Source: Hafnia alvei (lineage in GTDB: Bacteria > Pseudomonadota > Gammaproteobacteria > Enterobacterales > Enterobacteriaceae). Taken from it: a stretch of DNA of 64,000 nucleotides. The DNA lies in the NCBI RefSeq assembly GCF_034424155.1, contig NZ_CP139992.1, forward strand, positions 2,930,012 to 2,994,011. Direction: 5' to 3'. Each line of letters starts with the position of its first letter. Positions within the stretch are counted from its first letter, which is position 1. Shown in pieces: positions 30,945 to 42,950 of this stretch. A program made the position numbers and the translations under genes. Below the pieces are notes generated by a model. The model was given only the letters and a program-made list of their open reading frames with translations. It made no database searches and had not been told where the DNA came from.

Positions 30945-33691
30945 AATGCTGCCTCCCGCACTTTCGTTTCCTGAATAGCGTCAACTTTGCTTCCGTTCAA
31001 CACCGGTGAGATACCTGGCAGACCCAGAGGCAGACCGATTTGACCTGACTGCAAATTATCGCTTAAGCGCACTGGCAGCGTCAGTTTCTGGTCTGCAACA
31101 GTCAGCTCCAGAACCGTTCCGCTGTTAACGCCCAACTGCGCCGCATCCGCCGGATTCACCATCACATATGCTTCTGGCATACGGGTTTGGATAACCGGTG
31201 CACGCTGAGTCATCTCGTCGCTACCAAACAGATGGTAGTAAGGCGCAACTACCCAGCCCGCATTCTGATAGGCAGCAGGTACCGCGTCAAAGTAAGCCAA
31301 TGAGCCTTCACCGGCCGCGATTAAACGCACGCCCGGATCGCCGTGGCGCAGATGGCCCCCCACTTCGGCTTGGAATTTGTTCCATGCCTGCGGTGAGTTC
31401 CAGCCCGGAGCCCATGCAAATGGGATCTGCTGACGATCTTCCAATGGACCACTGTACCCTTCCATTGAGAACGCAAACGCGGTGTCTTTGTCCTGCGGCT
31501 GGCGCGGTTCATGTACGCTAATGTTGGCGCGCATTGCGGTGCGGCCACTATAACGATGCGGTTCACGAGCCAGTTTCTGACCTTTGATACGGAAGCTTGC
31601 GTCCGGCGCTGCGTCCACGATGCCTTGCAGCTGAGGATAGGCTTTCACACAAGATTCAATCACGTGATCCAGCTGCGTCCAGTCGATATGACGGCTTTCG
31701 ACGGTGGTGTGCAGGGAGTGCAACCAGCGCCAGCTTTCCAGCATAATCGACGGCGTGTTTTTCTTCGGATCGTCGTAGTAAGCCGGATCGTAAACTTGGA
31801 AGAAGCGCTGTGCGCGGCCTTCTTGGTTGACCAAGGTGCCATCGCTTTCGGCAAAGCTTGCCGCTGAGAGCACCAGATCGGCTTTGTTCATGATTTCTGT
31901 ACGTTGATGATCGACCACGATCAGGCTTTGGGCTTTCGCCAAAGCGGCATCGACACGCGCAGCTGGCGCATGGCGATAAAGATCGTTTTCCAGCACCACA
32001 ACTGCATCAGCGTTACCCTGTTCGAGCTCAACCAGTGCATCATCAATCGACGGTGCATTCATCATTGCCAGACCCATGCTGTTCGCTTCGGCGGCAATAA
32101 AGGTGATACCGACATCCAGATCGCGCGCTTTCAACGCTTTAGCCACGTTCGCGGCGGCTTCAATCAGCGGTGTATAACCGGCATTGCTGCCCGTTACGAT
32201 CAGCGGTTTTTTCGCTCCCGCTAACGCTTGAACGATCACGTCAACCTGCTTGCGCACGTCGTCTGATAAACCTTCAACCGCAGGGGCTGAGTTATCCAAC
32301 GCATGAGCCACAGCGAAGCCTAAACGTGCCTGATCGGCAACCGGTGCGCGATAGTTCAGCGCCGCGATATCATCCAAACGGGTGTCGTCAATGCTGGTTA
32401 TGAACAGCGGATACTTGGCACGTTGGCCAATGTTCTGAATCGCCGCAATCTGCCAGTCAGCCACACGCTGAGCCGCAGCCATCGCACGCGCCTTGCCTTT
32501 TACAGCCTGACGCAGCGCCAACGCGATACGCGCAGCGGTTTGGGTTACGTCTTCACCGAGGATCAGCACCGCATCGTAGCTTTCCATCTCACGCAGAGCT
32601 GGGGTATAGATACCGCCCTCGCGCAGGATTTTTTGCATCAGATTCAAACGGCTTAATTCACCGGCTTCAACGCCGCTGTAGAAGTTTTCCGCGCCGACCA
32701 GTTCACGCAAAGCATAGTTGCTTTCAAGGCTGGCACGTGGAGAACCAATACCGATGGTTTTCTTCGCCTGACGCAGCAGATCCGCCGCACCTTGCATGGC
32801 CTGATCGGCATTCAAGTGGATCCAGTCGTTGCCACGACGCTGCTGCGGCTGGCGAGGACGATCCTTCAGGTTGACATATCCATAGCCGAAACGGCCACGG
32901 TCACATAGGAAGTAATGGTTAACGGTACCGTTGAAACGGTTTTCGATACGGCGAATTTCACCGTAGCGCTCACCCGGGCTGGTGTTACAACCCACGCTGC
33001 ACTGCTGGCAGACGCTAGGGGCAAACTGCATGTCCCATTTACGGTTATAACGCTCGGAGTGCGTTTTATCGGTGAATACGCCGGTTGGGCACACTTCGAC
33101 CAAGTTACCGGAGAATTCACTCTCCAGTGTGCCGCTTTCTGGGCGACCAAAGTAGACGTTGTCGTGCGCGCCATACACACCGAAATCGGTGCCATCAGCG
33201 TAATCTTTGTAGTAACGCACACAGCGGTAGCAGGCGATGCAGCGGTTCATTTCATGAGAAATAAACGGCCCCAGTTCCTGATTGTTGTGCGTACGTTTGG
33301 TGAAGCGATAGCGACGGAAGCTATGGCCGGTCATCACCGTCATATCTTGCAGATGGCAGTTACCGCCCTCTTCACACACAGGACAGTCATGTGGATGGTT
33401 GGTCATCAACCATTCCACAACGCTCTCACGGAACGTTTTCGCTTCTGCATCATCGATGGAAATAAAGGTTCCATCCTGCGCGGGTGTCATACATGACATT
33501 ACCAGACGACCACGGGTATCTTCCGCGTTCTGGTATTGCTTAACCGCACACTGGCGGCAAGCACCGACGCTGCCCAGCGCCGGGTGCCAGCAAAAGTAAG
33601 GAATATCAAGCCCGAGAGAGAGACATGCCTGTAGCAGGTTCTCCGCCCCGTTAACTTCATATTCTTTGCCGTCTACATGAATTGTAGCCAT
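30941..33691 (-). CDS. nuoG: NADH-quinone oxidoreductase subunit G
   Basis: Large Fe-S subunit of the peripheral arm, 916 aa (E. coli about 908). N-terminal [2Fe-2S] ligands are in [19 protein letters not shown] and the following CMTPA; the HPHDCPVC and [11 protein letters not shown] motifs bind [4Fe-4S] clusters, and CQQCSVGC is the extra N7 cluster seen in enterobacteria. A molybdopterin-oxidoreductase-like domain fills the rest. I start at 33691 ([11 protein letters not shown]), where GGAAG is 7 nt upstream; ATG at 33697 is also possible. The longer frame to 33781 is translated repeat DNA. Confidence 0.97.
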   Translation of the reverse strand: MATIHVDGKEYEVNGAENLLQACLSLGLDIPYFCWHPALGSVGACRQCAVKQYQNAEDTRGRLVMSCMTPAQDGTFISIDDAEAKTFRESVVEWLMTNHPHDCPVCEEGGNCHLQDMTVMTGHSFRRYRFTKRTHNNQELGPFISHEMNRCIACYRCVRYYKDYADGTDFGVYGAHDNVYFGRPESGTLESEFSGNLVEVCPTGVFTDKTHSERYNRKWDMQFAPSVCQQCSVGCNTSPGERYGEIRRIENRFNGTVNHYFLCDRGRFGYGYVNLKDRPRQPQQRRGNDWIHLNADQAMQGAADLLRQAKKTIGIGSPRASLESNYALRELVGAENFYSGVEAGELSRLNLMQKILREGGIYTPALREMESYDAVLILGEDVTQTAARIALALRQAVKGKARAMAAAQRVADWQIAAIQNIGQRAKYPLFITSIDDTRLDDIAALNYRAPVADQARLGFAVAHALDNSAPAVEGLSDDVRKQVDVIVQALAGAKKPLIVTGSNAGYTPLIEAAANVAKALKARDLDVGITFIAAEANSMGLAMMNAPSIDDALVELEQGNADAVVVLENDLYRHAPAARVDAALAKAQSLIVVDHQRTEIMNKADLVLSAASFAESDGTLVNQEGRAQRFFQVYDPAYYDDPKKNTPSIMLESWRWLHSLHTTVESRHIDWTQLDHVIESCVKAYPQLQGIVDAAPDASFRIKGQKLAREPHRYSGRTAMRANISVHEPRQPQDKDTAFAFSMEGYSGPLEDRQQIPFAWAPGWNSPQAWNKFQAEVGGHLRHGDPGVRLIAAGEGSLAYFDAVPAAYQNAGWVVAPYYHLFGSDEMTQRAPVIQTRMPEAYVMVNPADAAQLGVNSGTVLELTVADQKLTLPVRLSDNLQSGQIGLPLGLPGISPVLNGSKVDAIQETKVREAAL

Positions 33692-33716
33692 TAGCATGCT
33701 TCCAAAATAAGAAAAC

Positions 33717-33797
33717 TTTGACCCTAAACCCCCTCCCGACCTCCCTCTTCGCAGCGGAGGAGCAAACCTGCCTTCTATCAAGCAGATTGGGGTGGGG
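33717..33797. repeat. Dispersed palindromic intergenic repeat, copy 2, inside the nuo operon
   Basis: The left arm (ACCCTAAACCCCCTCCCGACC..., hairpin CCTCC/GGAGG at 33740-33760 with CTTCGC-type loop) and the tail GGGGTGGGG match copy 1 at 3549-3658; the block GGAGGAGCAAA is identical. Most of the second hairpin is missing. It occupies the nuoF-nuoG spacer and could act as an attenuator or RNA-stability element within the operon. Confidence 0.65.
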
Positions 33798-33803
33798 CTA
33801 AAA

Positions 33804-35165
33804 TTACCAGCGCGATTTCAGCAGGTTCGGCTGAATGCCCTTAATGGCATTCAAGTTGCCGTAATCTTTCGCGGCAATACCTGCTTCAAACTCTTCGCGG
33901 AAATATTTAATGGCGCTTTGCAGTGGCTCAACCGCACCTGGCGCATGCGCGCAGAACGTTTTACCTGGGCCTAAATGACGGCACAGCTGTTCTAGCGTTT
34001 CAATGTCGCCCGGTTGACCTTCACCACGCTCAAGGGCACGCAGGATTTTTACGCTCCACGGCAAACCATCACGGCATGGAGTACACCAGCCACAGGATTC
34101 GCGAGCGAAGAATTCTTCTAGGTTGCGTACCAATGGCACCATGCCAATTTCGTTATCCACGGCCATTGCCAGCGCGGTACCTAAACGGCTACCCGCTTTA
34201 CCGATGCTGGCGAAGTCCATCGGCAGATCCAGATGATCGCCGGTCAGGAAGTCAGTCCCTGCCCCGCCTGGCTGCCAAGCTTTGAGCGTTAAACCATCGC
34301 GCATGCCACCGGCGTAATCTTCCAGAATTTCACGGGCGGTGGTGCCAAACGGCAGCTCCCACAGTCCTGGATTCTTAACGCGGCCAGAGAAGCCCATGAG
34401 TTTAGTACCCGCATCTTCGCTCTTACCGGCAGACAGACCTTTGTACCAGTCCACGCCGTGCTCGATGATCGCTGGCACGTTACACAGGGTTTCAACGTTG
34501 TTAACGCACGTTGGTTTACCCCATACCCCAGAGCTGGCTGGGAATGGTGGTTTTGAACGAGGGTTTGCACGACGACCTTCTAGCGAGTTAATCAATGCGG
34601 TTTCTTCACCGCAGATATAACGACCCGCACCGGTGTGCACAAACAGTTCGAAGTCAAAACCGCTGCCGAGGATATTTTTACCCAGCAGGCCAGCCGCTTT
34701 GGCTTCTTCAATCGCTTTACGCAGGTTTACCGCTGCTTCAACATATTCGCCGCGCAGGAAGATATAACCACGGTAGGATTTCAACGCGAATGCCGCGATC
34801 AGCATGCCTTCCACCAGCAGGTGCGGCATCTGTTCCATCAGCAGACGGTCTTTATAAGTGCCTGGCTCCATTTCATCGGCGTTACACAGCAGGTAACGGA
34901 TGTTCATGGACTCATCTTTTGGCATCAGGCTCCACTTCAAACCGGTGGAGAAGCCTGCACCGCCGCGCCCTTTCAGGCCAGCGTCTTTAACCAGATTAAC
35001 GACTTCATCCTGAGCCATGCCTTTAAGCGCTTTTTCAGCGCCCTGATAGCCACTTTTACTGCGATACTCATCCAGCCATACTGGCTGGCGGTCATCGCGT
35101 AAACGCCACGTCAGCGGATGGCTTTCCGCTGAACGTGTTGGAACTAAAGCTGAAGGAATTGTCAT
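33804..35165 (-). CDS. nuoF: NADH-quinone oxidoreductase subunit F
   Basis: NADH-binding flavoprotein of the peripheral arm, 453 aa (E. coli 445). The NADH/FMN glycine-rich site is [20 protein letters not shown], followed by the FMN motif region [19 protein letters not shown]; the [4Fe-4S] N3 ligands are in [12 protein letters not shown] and a later cysteine near KTFCAHAPG. It overlaps nuoE by 4 nt. The distance to nuoG is enlarged by a palindromic repeat. Confidence 0.98.
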   Translation of the reverse strand: MTIPSALVPTRSAESHPLTWRLRDDRQPVWLDEYRSKSGYQGAEKALKGMAQDEVVNLVKDAGLKGRGGAGFSTGLKWSLMPKDESMNIRYLLCNADEMEPGTYKDRLLMEQMPHLLVEGMLIAAFALKSYRGYIFLRGEYVEAAVNLRKAIEEAKAAGLLGKNILGSGFDFELFVHTGAGRYICGEETALINSLEGRRANPRSKPPFPASSGVWGKPTCVNNVETLCNVPAIIEHGVDWYKGLSAGKSEDAGTKLMGFSGRVKNPGLWELPFGTTAREILEDYAGGMRDGLTLKAWQPGGAGTDFLTGDHLDLPMDFASIGKAGSRLGTALAMAVDNEIGMVPLVRNLEEFFARESCGWCTPCRDGLPWSVKILRALERGEGQPGDIETLEQLCRHLGPGKTFCAHAPGAVEPLQSAIKYFREEFEAGIAAKDYGNLNAIKGIQPNLLKSRW

Positions 35166-35662
35166 TTATACTGCTCCAACAATTCGACGACGTTCTCCGG
35201 CGTCAGGTGAGCATGAGTATCTTCATCGATCATCATATTCGGCCCCTTGTCGCAGTTACCCAGACAACAGGTTGGCAGCAGCGTAAAGCGTCCATCAAAC
35301 GTGGTTTGACCCGGTTTGATGTTCAGCTTGCGCTCCAGCGCGGCCTGAATACCTTGATACCCATTGATATGGCACACCACGCTATCGCAGTAGCGAATAA
35401 TGTGGCGACCAACCGGCTGACGGAAGATCTGGCTGTAAAATGTGGCCACGCCTTCCACGTCTGCGGCCGGAATATCCAGCACTTCGGCAATGGCATAAAT
35501 CGCACCATCGGGAACCCAACCGTGTTCTTTCTGCACAATTTTCAGTGCTTCAATCGACGCGGCGCGCGGATCTTCATAGTGATGTTTTTCATGCTCAATG
35601 GCCTCACGGGCGCTATCGCTGAGCACGAAAACCTCTTCTTTTGCTAAAGATTGATCTGACAT
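35162..35662 (-). CDS. nuoE: NADH-quinone oxidoreductase subunit E
   Basis: Thioredoxin-like [2Fe-2S] (N1a) subunit of complex I, 166 aa, the E. coli length. Cluster cysteines are in [12 protein letters not shown] (shortened family motif C-x4-C) and [13 protein letters not shown]. Start 3 bp after nuoCD, overlap with nuoF. Confidence 0.98.
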   Translation of the reverse strand: MSDQSLAKEEVFVLSDSAREAIEHEKHHYEDPRAASIEALKIVQKEHGWVPDGAIYAIAEVLDIPAADVEGVATFYSQIFRQPVGRHIIRYCDSVVCHINGYQGIQAALERKLNIKPGQTTFDGRFTLLPTCCLGNCDKGPNMMIDEDTHAHLTPENVVELLEQYK

Positions 35663-35664
35663 GA

Positions 35665-37461
35665 TTAGCGGTCCACATCTGACATAACGAAATCAATACT
35701 GCCGAGGTATACGATCAGGTCGGATACCAGGCTGCCACGAATTACCGCTGGGATCTGTTGCAGGTGCGCATAGCTCGGAGTACGAATACGCGTACGGTAG
35801 CTCATGGTGCTGCCGTCACTGGTCAGATAGTAGCTGTTGATCCCTTTAGTCGCTTCGACCATCTGGAACGATTCATTTGCAGGCATAACCGGGCCCCACG
35901 ACACTTGCAGGAAGTGGGTGATCAGAGTTTCGATATGCTGCAACGTACGCTCTTTTGGCGGCGGCGTGGTCAGTGGATGGTCGGCTTTAAACGGACCTTC
36001 CGGCATGTTTTTGTAGCACTGCTCAAGAATACGTAGACTCTGACGAAGCTCTTCCACTTTCAGCATCACACGGTCATAGCAGTCACCGTTGTGGCCGACA
36101 GGCACTTCAAAATCAAAGTTTTCGTAGCCTGAATATGGACGCCATTTACGCACGTCAAACTCAATACCCGTCGCACGCAAGCCTGCGCCCGTTACGCCCC
36201 AATCCAATGCTTCTTTGGAATTGTAAGCAGCAACGCCGACAGAACGCCCTTTCAGGATGGTGTTTTTCAGCGCGGCTTTCACGTATGAATCTAGGCGTTT
36301 TGGCATCCAGTCGAGGAAGTCACGCAGCAAGCGCTCCCATCCACGCGGCAGATCGTGTGCCACACCGCCGATACGGAACCATGCTGGGTGCATACGGAAA
36401 CCGGTAATCGCTTCAACCACGTCATACACTTTCTGACGGTCGGTGAAGGCGAAGAACACCGGCGTCATTGCGCCAACGTCTTGAATAAAGGTCGAGATAT
36501 ACAGCAGATGGCTGTTGATACGGAACAGTTCAGACAGCATAACGCGGATCACTTTCACGCGTTCTGGCACTTCGATGCCCGCCAGTTTTTCAACCGCAAG
36601 CACGTAAGGCATTTCATTCACGCACCCGCCGAGGTATTCAATACGGTCGGTATACGGAATATAGCTGTGCCACGACTGACGCTCGCCCATCTTCTCTGCG
36701 CCGCGGTGGTGATAACCCACGTCTGGCACACAGTCGACAATCTCTTCACCGTCCAACTGCAGCACGATACGGAACGCACCGTGAGAAGATGGGTGGTTAG
36801 GCCCCAAGTTCAGGAACATGAAGTCTTCGTTTTCAGTACTGCGCTTCATTCCCCAATCTTCAGGTTTGAAGGTCAACGACTCCATTTCCAGATCTTGTTT
36901 CTGTTTGGTCAGTTCAAACGGATCAAATTCCGTTGCACGCGCTGGATAATCTTTACGCAGCGGATGACCTTCCCAAGATTGCGGCATCATAATGCGCGTC
37001 AAATGAGGATGGCCATCAAAGGTCATACCGAACATTTCCCACGTTTCACGCTCATACCAGTTAGCGTTAGGGAAAATCTTAGTCACGGTCGGCAGGTGCA
37101 TGTCTTTTTCAGACAATGCCACCTTGAGCATGATGTCACGATTTCGTTCAATAGAGATGATGTGGTAGAAGACCGAGAAATCTGCTTCTGGCAGGCCCTG
37201 ACGATGAGTACGCAGGCGCTCGTCCATACCATGTAAGTCAAACAGCATGACATACGGTTTAGGCAGTTTTTTCAGGAAGGTCATCACTTCCAGTAATTGC
37301 TCACGCTTCACCCAAACAACAGGCATTCCAGTGCGGGTGGGCTGAACGGTAAAGGCATCGGGCCCAAAACGGTTGCGCAATTCACCGATCACCGGATCAT
37401 CGAGATGATCGCGGGTTTGCCAAGCAGGCAAATTCAGATCTTGCGTCGTCGAATCTGTCAT
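35665..37461 (-). CDS. nuoC: NADH-quinone oxidoreductase fused subunit CD
   Basis: Fused NuoC-NuoD protein, 598 aa (E. coli about 596-600). The C part occupies about residues 1-170 ([18 protein letters not shown]), the D part the rest, with [19 protein letters not shown] and the quinone-site residues in that loop. Fusion is the normal state in Enterobacterales. I begin at 37461 ([11 protein letters not shown]) from comparison with E. coli; an in-frame ATG at 37476 exists. Confidence 0.97.
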   Translation of the reverse strand: MTDSTTQDLNLPAWQTRDHLDDPVIGELRNRFGPDAFTVQPTRTGMPVVWVKREQLLEVMTFLKKLPKPYVMLFDLHGMDERLRTHRQGLPEADFSVFYHIISIERNRDIMLKVALSEKDMHLPTVTKIFPNANWYERETWEMFGMTFDGHPHLTRIMMPQSWEGHPLRKDYPARATEFDPFELTKQKQDLEMESLTFKPEDWGMKRSTENEDFMFLNLGPNHPSSHGAFRIVLQLDGEEIVDCVPDVGYHHRGAEKMGERQSWHSYIPYTDRIEYLGGCVNEMPYVLAVEKLAGIEVPERVKVIRVMLSELFRINSHLLYISTFIQDVGAMTPVFFAFTDRQKVYDVVEAITGFRMHPAWFRIGGVAHDLPRGWERLLRDFLDWMPKRLDSYVKAALKNTILKGRSVGVAAYNSKEALDWGVTGAGLRATGIEFDVRKWRPYSGYENFDFEVPVGHNGDCYDRVMLKVEELRQSLRILEQCYKNMPEGPFKADHPLTTPPPKERTLQHIETLITHFLQVSWGPVMPANESFQMVEATKGINSYYLTSDGSTMSYRTRIRTPSYAHLQQIPAVIRGSLVSDLIVYLGSIDFVMSDVDR

Positions 37462-37591
37462 AATTTTTATCACCACGCTTTTACTTTACTTGCCGGGAAA
37501 CCAGCAAACTAACGGGCTAAATCATTCGCTACTCAAAACTGCAATCCATCTTCTGACGCTCACATCTTCAGTAGACTGCACAAGGCGCAAA

Positions 37592-38266
37592 TTAAATTTC
37601 GTCTGGTGAACGCAGATTGGTTACTGCAATGCGTTCAGCACGCTTACGTTCTTTTTCTGATGGCATGTTGGCGCGGTAAACACCTTGATCGCCAACAACC
37701 CACGACAATGGGCGGCGCTCTTTACCGATAGATTCCTGTAACAGCATCAATGCCTGCATATAGGCTTCTGGACGCGGCGGACATCCCGGGATATACACAT
37801 CAACCGGAATAAATTTGTCCACGCCCTGCACCACAGAATAGATGTCGTACATGCCGCCGGAGTTCGCACAGGAACCCATTGAGATCACCCATTTTGGCTC
37901 CAGCATTTGGTCATAAAGACGCTGGATGACCGGTGCCATTTTGGTGAAGCAGGTGCCTGCAACCACCATAAAGTCAGCCTGACGCGGTGAAGCACGCAGT
38001 ACTTCCGCCCCAAAACGCGCAACGTCATGCACCGCAGTGAATGACGTCACCATCTCCACATAGCAACAAGAAAGGCCGAAGTTATACGGCCAAAGCGAGT
38101 TTTTACGCCCCCAGTTCACCATGTCATGCAGGGCATTTTCGAGTTTGCCCATGTAAACACTGCGGTGAACATGTTGTTCCAGAGGATCGGATACGATCTC
38201 CTGTTTTTGCAGGGGGTAACGGTCGTTCTCACCGTCCGGATCGATGCGGGTGAGCGTATAATCCAT
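37592..38266 (-). CDS. nuoB: NADH-quinone oxidoreductase subunit B
   Basis: Peripheral subunit holding the terminal [4Fe-4S] cluster N2 that reduces quinone, 224 aa (E. coli 220). The cluster cysteines are in [17 protein letters not shown] and [13 protein letters not shown] 130-bp spacer with no gene separates it from nuoCD. Confidence 0.98.
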   Translation of the reverse strand: MDYTLTRIDPDGENDRYPLQKQEIVSDPLEQHVHRSVYMGKLENALHDMVNWGRKNSLWPYNFGLSCCYVEMVTSFTAVHDVARFGAEVLRASPRQADFMVVAGTCFTKMAPVIQRLYDQMLEPKWVISMGSCANSGGMYDIYSVVQGVDKFIPVDVYIPGCPPRPEAYMQALMLLQESIGKERRPLSWVVGDQGVYRANMPSEKERKRAERIAVTNLRSPDEI

Positions 38267-38314
38267 CTTTATGCCTCAATTCTTTCTCTATAAATGGTGA
38301 CTAATAGGCCAGGC

Positions 38315-38755
38315 TTACTGCGGGCGGCTATCGGTATTCGTAACGGTACTTTCGTGTTCTACACGGCGCTTGGAACGTGCCGGCGTCCAATCAAGCGCGC
38401 CAATACGCACCAAATAGAACAGGCCTGCTAACAGCACCAAAATGAAAATTGCCGCTTCGATAAAGCCAATCCATCCACTCTCCCGGATGGAGACAGACCA
38501 TGCATATAGATACAAGGCTTCCACATCGAAGATGACGAAGAACATGGCGACCAGATAAAACTTAGCAGATAGACGCAAACGCGCCGAACCTACTGAGTCG
38601 ATACCGGATTCATAAGGCGTATTTTTCGAGCGCGCACGAGCTCTCCCACCGAGTGCATATGCTCCAAGAAGCATAACCCCACATAGCCCGAGTGCGATGA
38701 TGATAAATACGGCGAATGCCCAGTGATGAGCGATTACTTCAGTGGCTGTTGACAT
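38315..38755 (-). CDS. nuoA: NADH-quinone oxidoreductase subunit A
   Basis: Three-helix membrane subunit of complex I, 146 aa (E. coli 147). Helices are around [42 protein letters not shown] and [19 protein letters not shown], with the [15 protein letters not shown] loop between. I start at 38755 ([12 protein letters not shown]) to match E. coli; ATGs at 38773 and 38821 are in frame but have no better RBS. First gene of the operon. Confidence 0.96.
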   Translation of the reverse strand: MSTATEVIAHHWAFAVFIIIALGLCGVMLLGAYALGGRARARSKNTPYESGIDSVGSARLRLSAKFYLVAMFFVIFDVEALYLYAWSVSIRESGWIGFIEAAIFILVLLAGLFYLVRIGALDWTPARSKRRVEHESTVTNTDSRPQ

Positions 38756-39429
38756 ACTCTTATGCTTACTCATCAAACGTGGTACGTCTCTCTGCATTGA
38801 AGAAATGCAGGTGCACCACAACGACTAAGGGAAGGAAAAGGACCACAAGAAAACACCTGTTTTTAGTGATTAAACAGAGTTTTACTGTGGGCTTTTTACT
38901 CCTTTCTATAACCTTTTGTCAACTTTGACAAAGGTAACAACACATTAATTTACAACACCACATTTTACTTAACATTTGATGCATCTGCACGACGTATTAG
39001 CATCCTTCATAAGGTTTGCAAGTTGCATCAGTAACGTGTCGATTATGTAAACAAAAGTGAATGTTTGGTAGCCACTATACCATTTTCTTAGGTATTACCC
39101 GTTCATCATCGTGGGTATCTCGGGCATTTTTATGACGCGGATCACATTAACAATGATAAGCAGACAAATGAATATTCATTCAGGAAGGGATGGCCGGAAG
39201 ATTGCTTAACAAAAATTGTGCGTATTTTGCACAGACCCCATTTGGTGAGAATGGTTTTCATTTAACTAATTGATGGCAAAGCGGAATCGGTTCAGTCATA
39301 CGGAATAGGTTTTGTCAGCAGAGAGATGTTAAATTTATTTTTCAAAAGGGGAATAGTCACACACCGGCATTTTTATGCACTTCTACCGGTGTGTGAAATT
39401 AAGCTCAGATGAGCGGAGAGATTTCAAAT
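38756..39429. other. Long nuo promoter region between lrhA and nuoA
   Basis: This 674-bp region has no gene. A long spacer here is also known in E. coli, where ArcA, NarL, FNR and IHF act on the nuo promoter. I see AT-rich segments but no perfect FNR box. The lrhA-proximal end holds a 10-bp stem (39358-39395). Confidence 0.55.
39358..39395 (-). terminator. Hairpin downstream of lrhA
   Basis: CACACACCGG (39358-39367) pairs perfectly with CCGGTGTGTG (39386-39395) around an 18-nt loop, 35 bp after the lrhA stop. The T run on the minus strand is delayed (ACTATTCCCCTTTT), so it may be a stem that protects the mRNA rather than a strict terminator. Confidence 0.55.
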
Positions 39430-40380
39430 TCAAGCCACATCTTCTGGTCCGCTTGAAAAAGAGCCTTCCTGTACTGTTTGTACTGTTACGCCTGGTCCCC
39501 CCTCAATATAAGGATCGGAACCTGCTTTTAATGAACTAAACAAAATCGTCGCTAACTCATTAGTACAGTTTGGTGCTAAGCAAAGCGCATATTCCGTTTC
39601 AGGTAGCTTAGGCAAACGCTCAGACAAACCAAGAACGCGTAGTTCTGGGCTCATCATCTCAATAGGACGTGCGGTTACGCCTAAGCCCGCTTTCACTGCG
39701 GCGCGTACCGCTGAAAGCGTGGAAGCCACATAGGCAATACGCCATGGGATTCCCGCCTCATTGAGATGCTTAATGGCAAGCGCACGGAAAGGACTTGGTT
39801 CATCCAGCACCACCAATGGTACGGGTTCGCTGGGCTGAAAGTCATAATCCGTTGCGCAGAACCATACGGTCGGAGAGCGTCTTAAAGTTTCATAAGAGAA
39901 CTCATCAAACCCCATCGTAGTAACGGCAAGATCAATTTCTCTGTCTTTTAGTAATTGCCTCATGTCTGGACTGCGCTTAACCCTAACGTCGATTTCCAGC
40001 TTAGGATACAGGCTGGTAAAGCGACTTAGAAGAAATGGCAGGATGCTATCGGCAGTATCATCAGTGGCGCCGATAATCAGTGAGCCCTGTAGATGGTTGT
40101 AAATCAATGAACTACAGGCTTCATCGTTGAAGCGCAAAATTTTACGCGCATAACCTAATAGCTGGACTCCGTGTTCAGTCAGTTGTTTGTTACGCCCATG
40201 GCGAGCAAAAAGCTCTTTACCCACCAGTTGCTCCAAACGTTGCATTTGCTGGCTCACCGCCGATTGTGTTCTTTGCACCACAATGGCAGCTGCAGCAAAA
40301 GTCTTCACATCGGCAACAGCTACAAAAGTTCGTAGCAAATCTAAATCTAAGTTAATCGTAGGACGATGTGTGTTTATCAT
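39430..40380 (-). CDS. lrhA: LysR-family regulator LrhA (HexA/PecT type)
   Basis: Transcription factor, 316 aa (E. coli 312), that in E. coli represses flagellar and type 1 fimbrial genes and affects RpoS. The N-terminal helix-turn-helix ([18 protein letters not shown]...[15 protein letters not shown], about residues 15-50) is almost the same as E. coli LrhA, and the block [19 protein letters not shown] is also conserved. Position upstream of nuoA is as in E. coli. The C-terminal 25 residues are divergent. Confidence 0.95.
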   Translation of the reverse strand: MINTHRPTINLDLDLLRTFVAVADVKTFAAAAIVVQRTQSAVSQQMQRLEQLVGKELFARHGRNKQLTEHGVQLLGYARKILRFNDEACSSLIYNHLQGSLIIGATDDTADSILPFLLSRFTSLYPKLEIDVRVKRSPDMRQLLKDREIDLAVTTMGFDEFSYETLRRSPTVWFCATDYDFQPSEPVPLVVLDEPSPFRALAIKHLNEAGIPWRIAYVASTLSAVRAAVKAGLGVTARPIEMMSPELRVLGLSERLPKLPETEYALCLAPNCTNELATILFSSLKAGSDPYIEGGPGVTVQTVQEGSFSSGPEDVA

Positions 40381-40744
40381 ATCTATTTCTCATTATTAGT
40401 CAGCGACTATAAACCCTGGTATTTAAAACGTATTACTACTCAGATAAACGTCATCCTCCCCTCATTACTGTTAGCTGCAACTGAAAATACTTAATTCAAA
40501 TTTTCCGCAAGTTTAATTATGGCTTAAAAACAAATTTAAAGCATAAAATACGCGAAAAGATTTACATTGTTGAGGATCCCTTATTAATTAGGTCAGATAG
40601 TTAACTATCAATCAACTAAAAGATTGTTTTACAATGGCTTTATAATGACAGTAGTTTTATTCTTCTTGTGGTTATCTACCGTGACTAATAAATAAATTAA
40701 TAAATCTAATGTAAATAAAATAACAGAGACCGGTTTCATTAAGC
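40381..40744. other. Intergenic region upstream of lrhA
   Basis: This 364-bp AT-rich region includes the lrhA promoter side and the 3' side of the TVP38-family gene. I see no gene, operator or terminator that I can defend. Confidence 0.4.
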
Positions 40745-41428
40745 TTAGCTGTTGTTTCCTCGAGAGTGTTTTTTGTTTTTTAATGCAAAAATCAGAATAC
40801 TCAAAGAAAACATAATTAATAGCCCTGTGATAAACCACCGTAGACCTCCCGTAAGCATCCCGCCCACATAAGAGTAAACAAGGGTTGCAGGTAGCTGCCC
40901 TATTCCGGTGGCTATTAGGAATACACTTACTTTAATTGAGGTTAAACCTGCTGCATAGCTAATAATATCAAACGAGATGAAAGGTAACAGCCGACATATC
41001 AAGATGGTGTGCTTGCCGTAACGTTCAAAAAAACGATCGCTGCTGTCCAAAGCCTTTTCTGAGACGAATTTCTCGATAGTGTCTCGGCCCAACCATCGCG
41101 CCAACACAAAGCACAGCCACGCCGCGACCATTGAACTGCACCATGACAATAAAGCACCTTGCCACCAGCCAAACAGAGCAGCGTTCGCAAACGTGATCAA
41201 AAAGGCCGGTAGCGGCGCGGCAACTGCCTGAAAAATCATCAACAAAAATGAGACAGCCATTGCCCATGGCCCGAAGCTGCGCAAATATTCCATCATCACA
41301 TTCACGTCCAATGATGAAAAAAGTCCCCATAACGCTTTCAGCTGGTGGCGTACAGGCTCAAACCACATCATCGCGCCCCCTATCAGACACAATAAAATGA
41401 CGATATTCCTCTGACGGCGCTTAAACAT
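40745..41428 (-). CDS. TVP38/TMEM64 (SNARE-associated/DedA-like) membrane protein
   Basis: Inner-membrane protein of 227 aa related to YdjX/YdjZ. The family core is seen in APLPAFLITFANAALFGWWQGALLSW and FERYGKHTILICRLLPFISFDIISYAAGLT, with about five hydrophobic segments and a basic C-terminus (KNKKHSRG). Function in bacteria is not established; lipid scrambling or envelope homeostasis has been proposed for the superfamily. It is divergent from ynjE, and in E. coli ydjXYZ precedes the ynjABCDEF genes, so this looks like a reduced version of that locus. Confidence 0.85.
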   Translation of the reverse strand: MFKRRQRNIVILLCLIGGAMMWFEPVRHQLKALWGLFSSLDVNVMMEYLRSFGPWAMAVSFLLMIFQAVAAPLPAFLITFANAALFGWWQGALLSWCSSMVAAWLCFVLARWLGRDTIEKFVSEKALDSSDRFFERYGKHTILICRLLPFISFDIISYAAGLTSIKVSVFLIATGIGQLPATLVYSYVGGMLTGGLRWFITGLLIMFSLSILIFALKNKKHSRGNNS

Positions 41429-41584
41429 GGCGACTTCATTTCCTCATTAGTTAAACTATTAATAGAACAGCGAATTTATATTATCACCTACGTAATAATG
41501 TAAAACATTGTGCGTTCGCACAAAGAACGCGACAAAATATTCAGCCAAAATAGGTCTCTCACCTTTTCTTCGCTAGGAAACTTA

Positions 41585-42895
41585 ATGAAATTCTCTTTCC
41601 AGTTAGCCACTTCTGCGCTTTTGCTCGGCTGGCTACAGGTGGCAAACGCTGCTGCCATCCCCATGACCCAAACCACGCTGGCCGATGTCCAATCTCAAAA
41701 AGGTGCGGTTATTGATACTCGCCCTAGCGCATTCTATAACGGTTGGCCACAGGGCGTTGACGGTGCCTCCGGCCATGAGCCTCAGGCAGTCAATCTCTCG
41801 GCTGGCTGGTTAAGCGAAATGAACGATCAGCAGTTGCAGCAATGGGCAACTCAACACCAAATCACGTCTGACCGCAAAGTGGCCCTTTACGGGACGGCAG
41901 CACAAACGTCTGCGGTGCAAGAACGTTTAGCTAAACTCGGCTATGCCAATATCACATTACTTAGCGATGCATTAGCGCAGCCTAAGCGCTTGCAGCGCAT
42001 GTCGCACTTTGAACAATTAGTTTACCCACAGTGGATTTACGATCTCCAGCAGGGTAAAGCCGTTGCCGCCAAACCGGCTGGTGAATGGAAAGTGATTGAG
42101 GCGGCATGGGGTGCACCTAAAAAATACCTCATCAGCCATATTCCCAACGCAGGCTACATCGATACCAATGACGTTGAAAGTGAACCGTTATGGAACAAAG
42201 TCTCTGATGACAAACTGAAAGCCCTAATGGCTAAACAGGGCATCAAGCACGATACCACCGTGATCCTATACGGTCGCGACGTTTACGCTGCGGCCCGTGT
42301 AGCTCAAATTCTGCTCTATGCGGGAGTCAAAGACGTTCGCTTACTGGACGGCGGTTGGCAGACTTGGTCAGCGGCGGGATTACCGGTTGAGCGCGGACTG
42401 CCGAAAGAGGCAAAACCAGCGCCAGATTTCGGTGCAGCTATTCCTGGACAGCCTCAGATCATGCTGAATGAAGAACAGGCGCGTGGATTATTACATCGTA
42501 AAGATGCTTCTTTAGTCAGCATTCGTTCATGGCCTGAATTTACCGGCGAAACCAGCGGTTACAGCTACATCAAGCCAAAAGGTGAAATTGCTGGCGCGCG
42601 TTGGGGACATGCTGGCAGCGATTCCACGCATATGGAAGATTTCCATAACCCAGATGGCACCATGCGCTCAGCCGATGATATTGCTGCAATGTGGAAAGAG
42701 TGGCATATCACGCCGGATCAACACGTCTCTTTCTATTGCGGCACAGGCTGGAGAGCGTCAGAAACCTTCATGTATGCCCGCGCGATGGGCTGGCCTTCCG
42801 TTAGCGTTTACGATGGCGGTTGGTATGAATGGAGCGCAAATCCGAAGAACCCAGTGGTTACCGGAGAACGTGGGCCGGATAGTAGCTGGAAGTAA
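41585..42895 (+). CDS. ynjE: Periplasmic thiosulfate sulfurtransferase YnjE
   Basis: Three-domain rhodanese, 436 aa (E. coli 435). A signal peptide is present (MKFSFQLATSALLLGWLQVANA). Rhodanese repeats end in DGGWQTWSAAGLP and DGGWYEWSANP; the catalytic cysteine is C385 in SFYCGTGWRASE, the same number as in E. coli YnjE. I start at 41585 with CTAGGAAACTTA as RBS; a longer in-frame start at 41510 would hide the signal peptide. It may transfer sulfur from thiosulfate to a periplasmic acceptor. Confidence 0.95.
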   Translation: MKFSFQLATSALLLGWLQVANAAAIPMTQTTLADVQSQKGAVIDTRPSAFYNGWPQGVDGASGHEPQAVNLSAGWLSEMNDQQLQQWATQHQITSDRKVALYGTAAQTSAVQERLAKLGYANITLLSDALAQPKRLQRMSHFEQLVYPQWIYDLQQGKAVAAKPAGEWKVIEAAWGAPKKYLISHIPNAGYIDTNDVESEPLWNKVSDDKLKALMAKQGIKHDTTVILYGRDVYAAARVAQILLYAGVKDVRLLDGGWQTWSAAGLPVERGLPKEAKPAPDFGAAIPGQPQIMLNEEQARGLLHRKDASLVSIRSWPEFTGETSGYSYIKPKGEIAGARWGHAGSDSTHMEDFHNPDGTMRSADDIAAMWKEWHITPDQHVSFYCGTGWRASETFMYARAMGWPSVSVYDGGWYEWSANPKNPVVTGERGPDSSWK

Positions 42896-42909
42896 GTCGT
42901 AAAATGTTT

Positions 42910-42935
42910 CCCCATCCCTTATGCCGGGGATGGGG
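42910..42935. terminator. Hairpin between convergent ynjE and ynjF
   Basis: CCCCATCCC (42910-42918) pairs with GGGATGGGG (42927-42935) around an 8-nt loop, between the convergent stops at 42895 and 42951. T runs are poor, so I call it terminator-like. Confidence 0.55.
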
Positions 42936-42950
42936 CTACCAGAATGAAAC

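Noticed and set aside
33692-33781. N-terminal extension of nuoG
   Set aside because: The residues come from the palindromic repeat and end before the conserved [11 protein letters not shown] start with its own RBS.
36355-37236. Long plus-strand ORF (about 293 codons) opposite nuoCD
   Set aside because: It is the mirror of a highly conserved gene, has no RBS or family signature, and similar antisense frames occur all along nuo.
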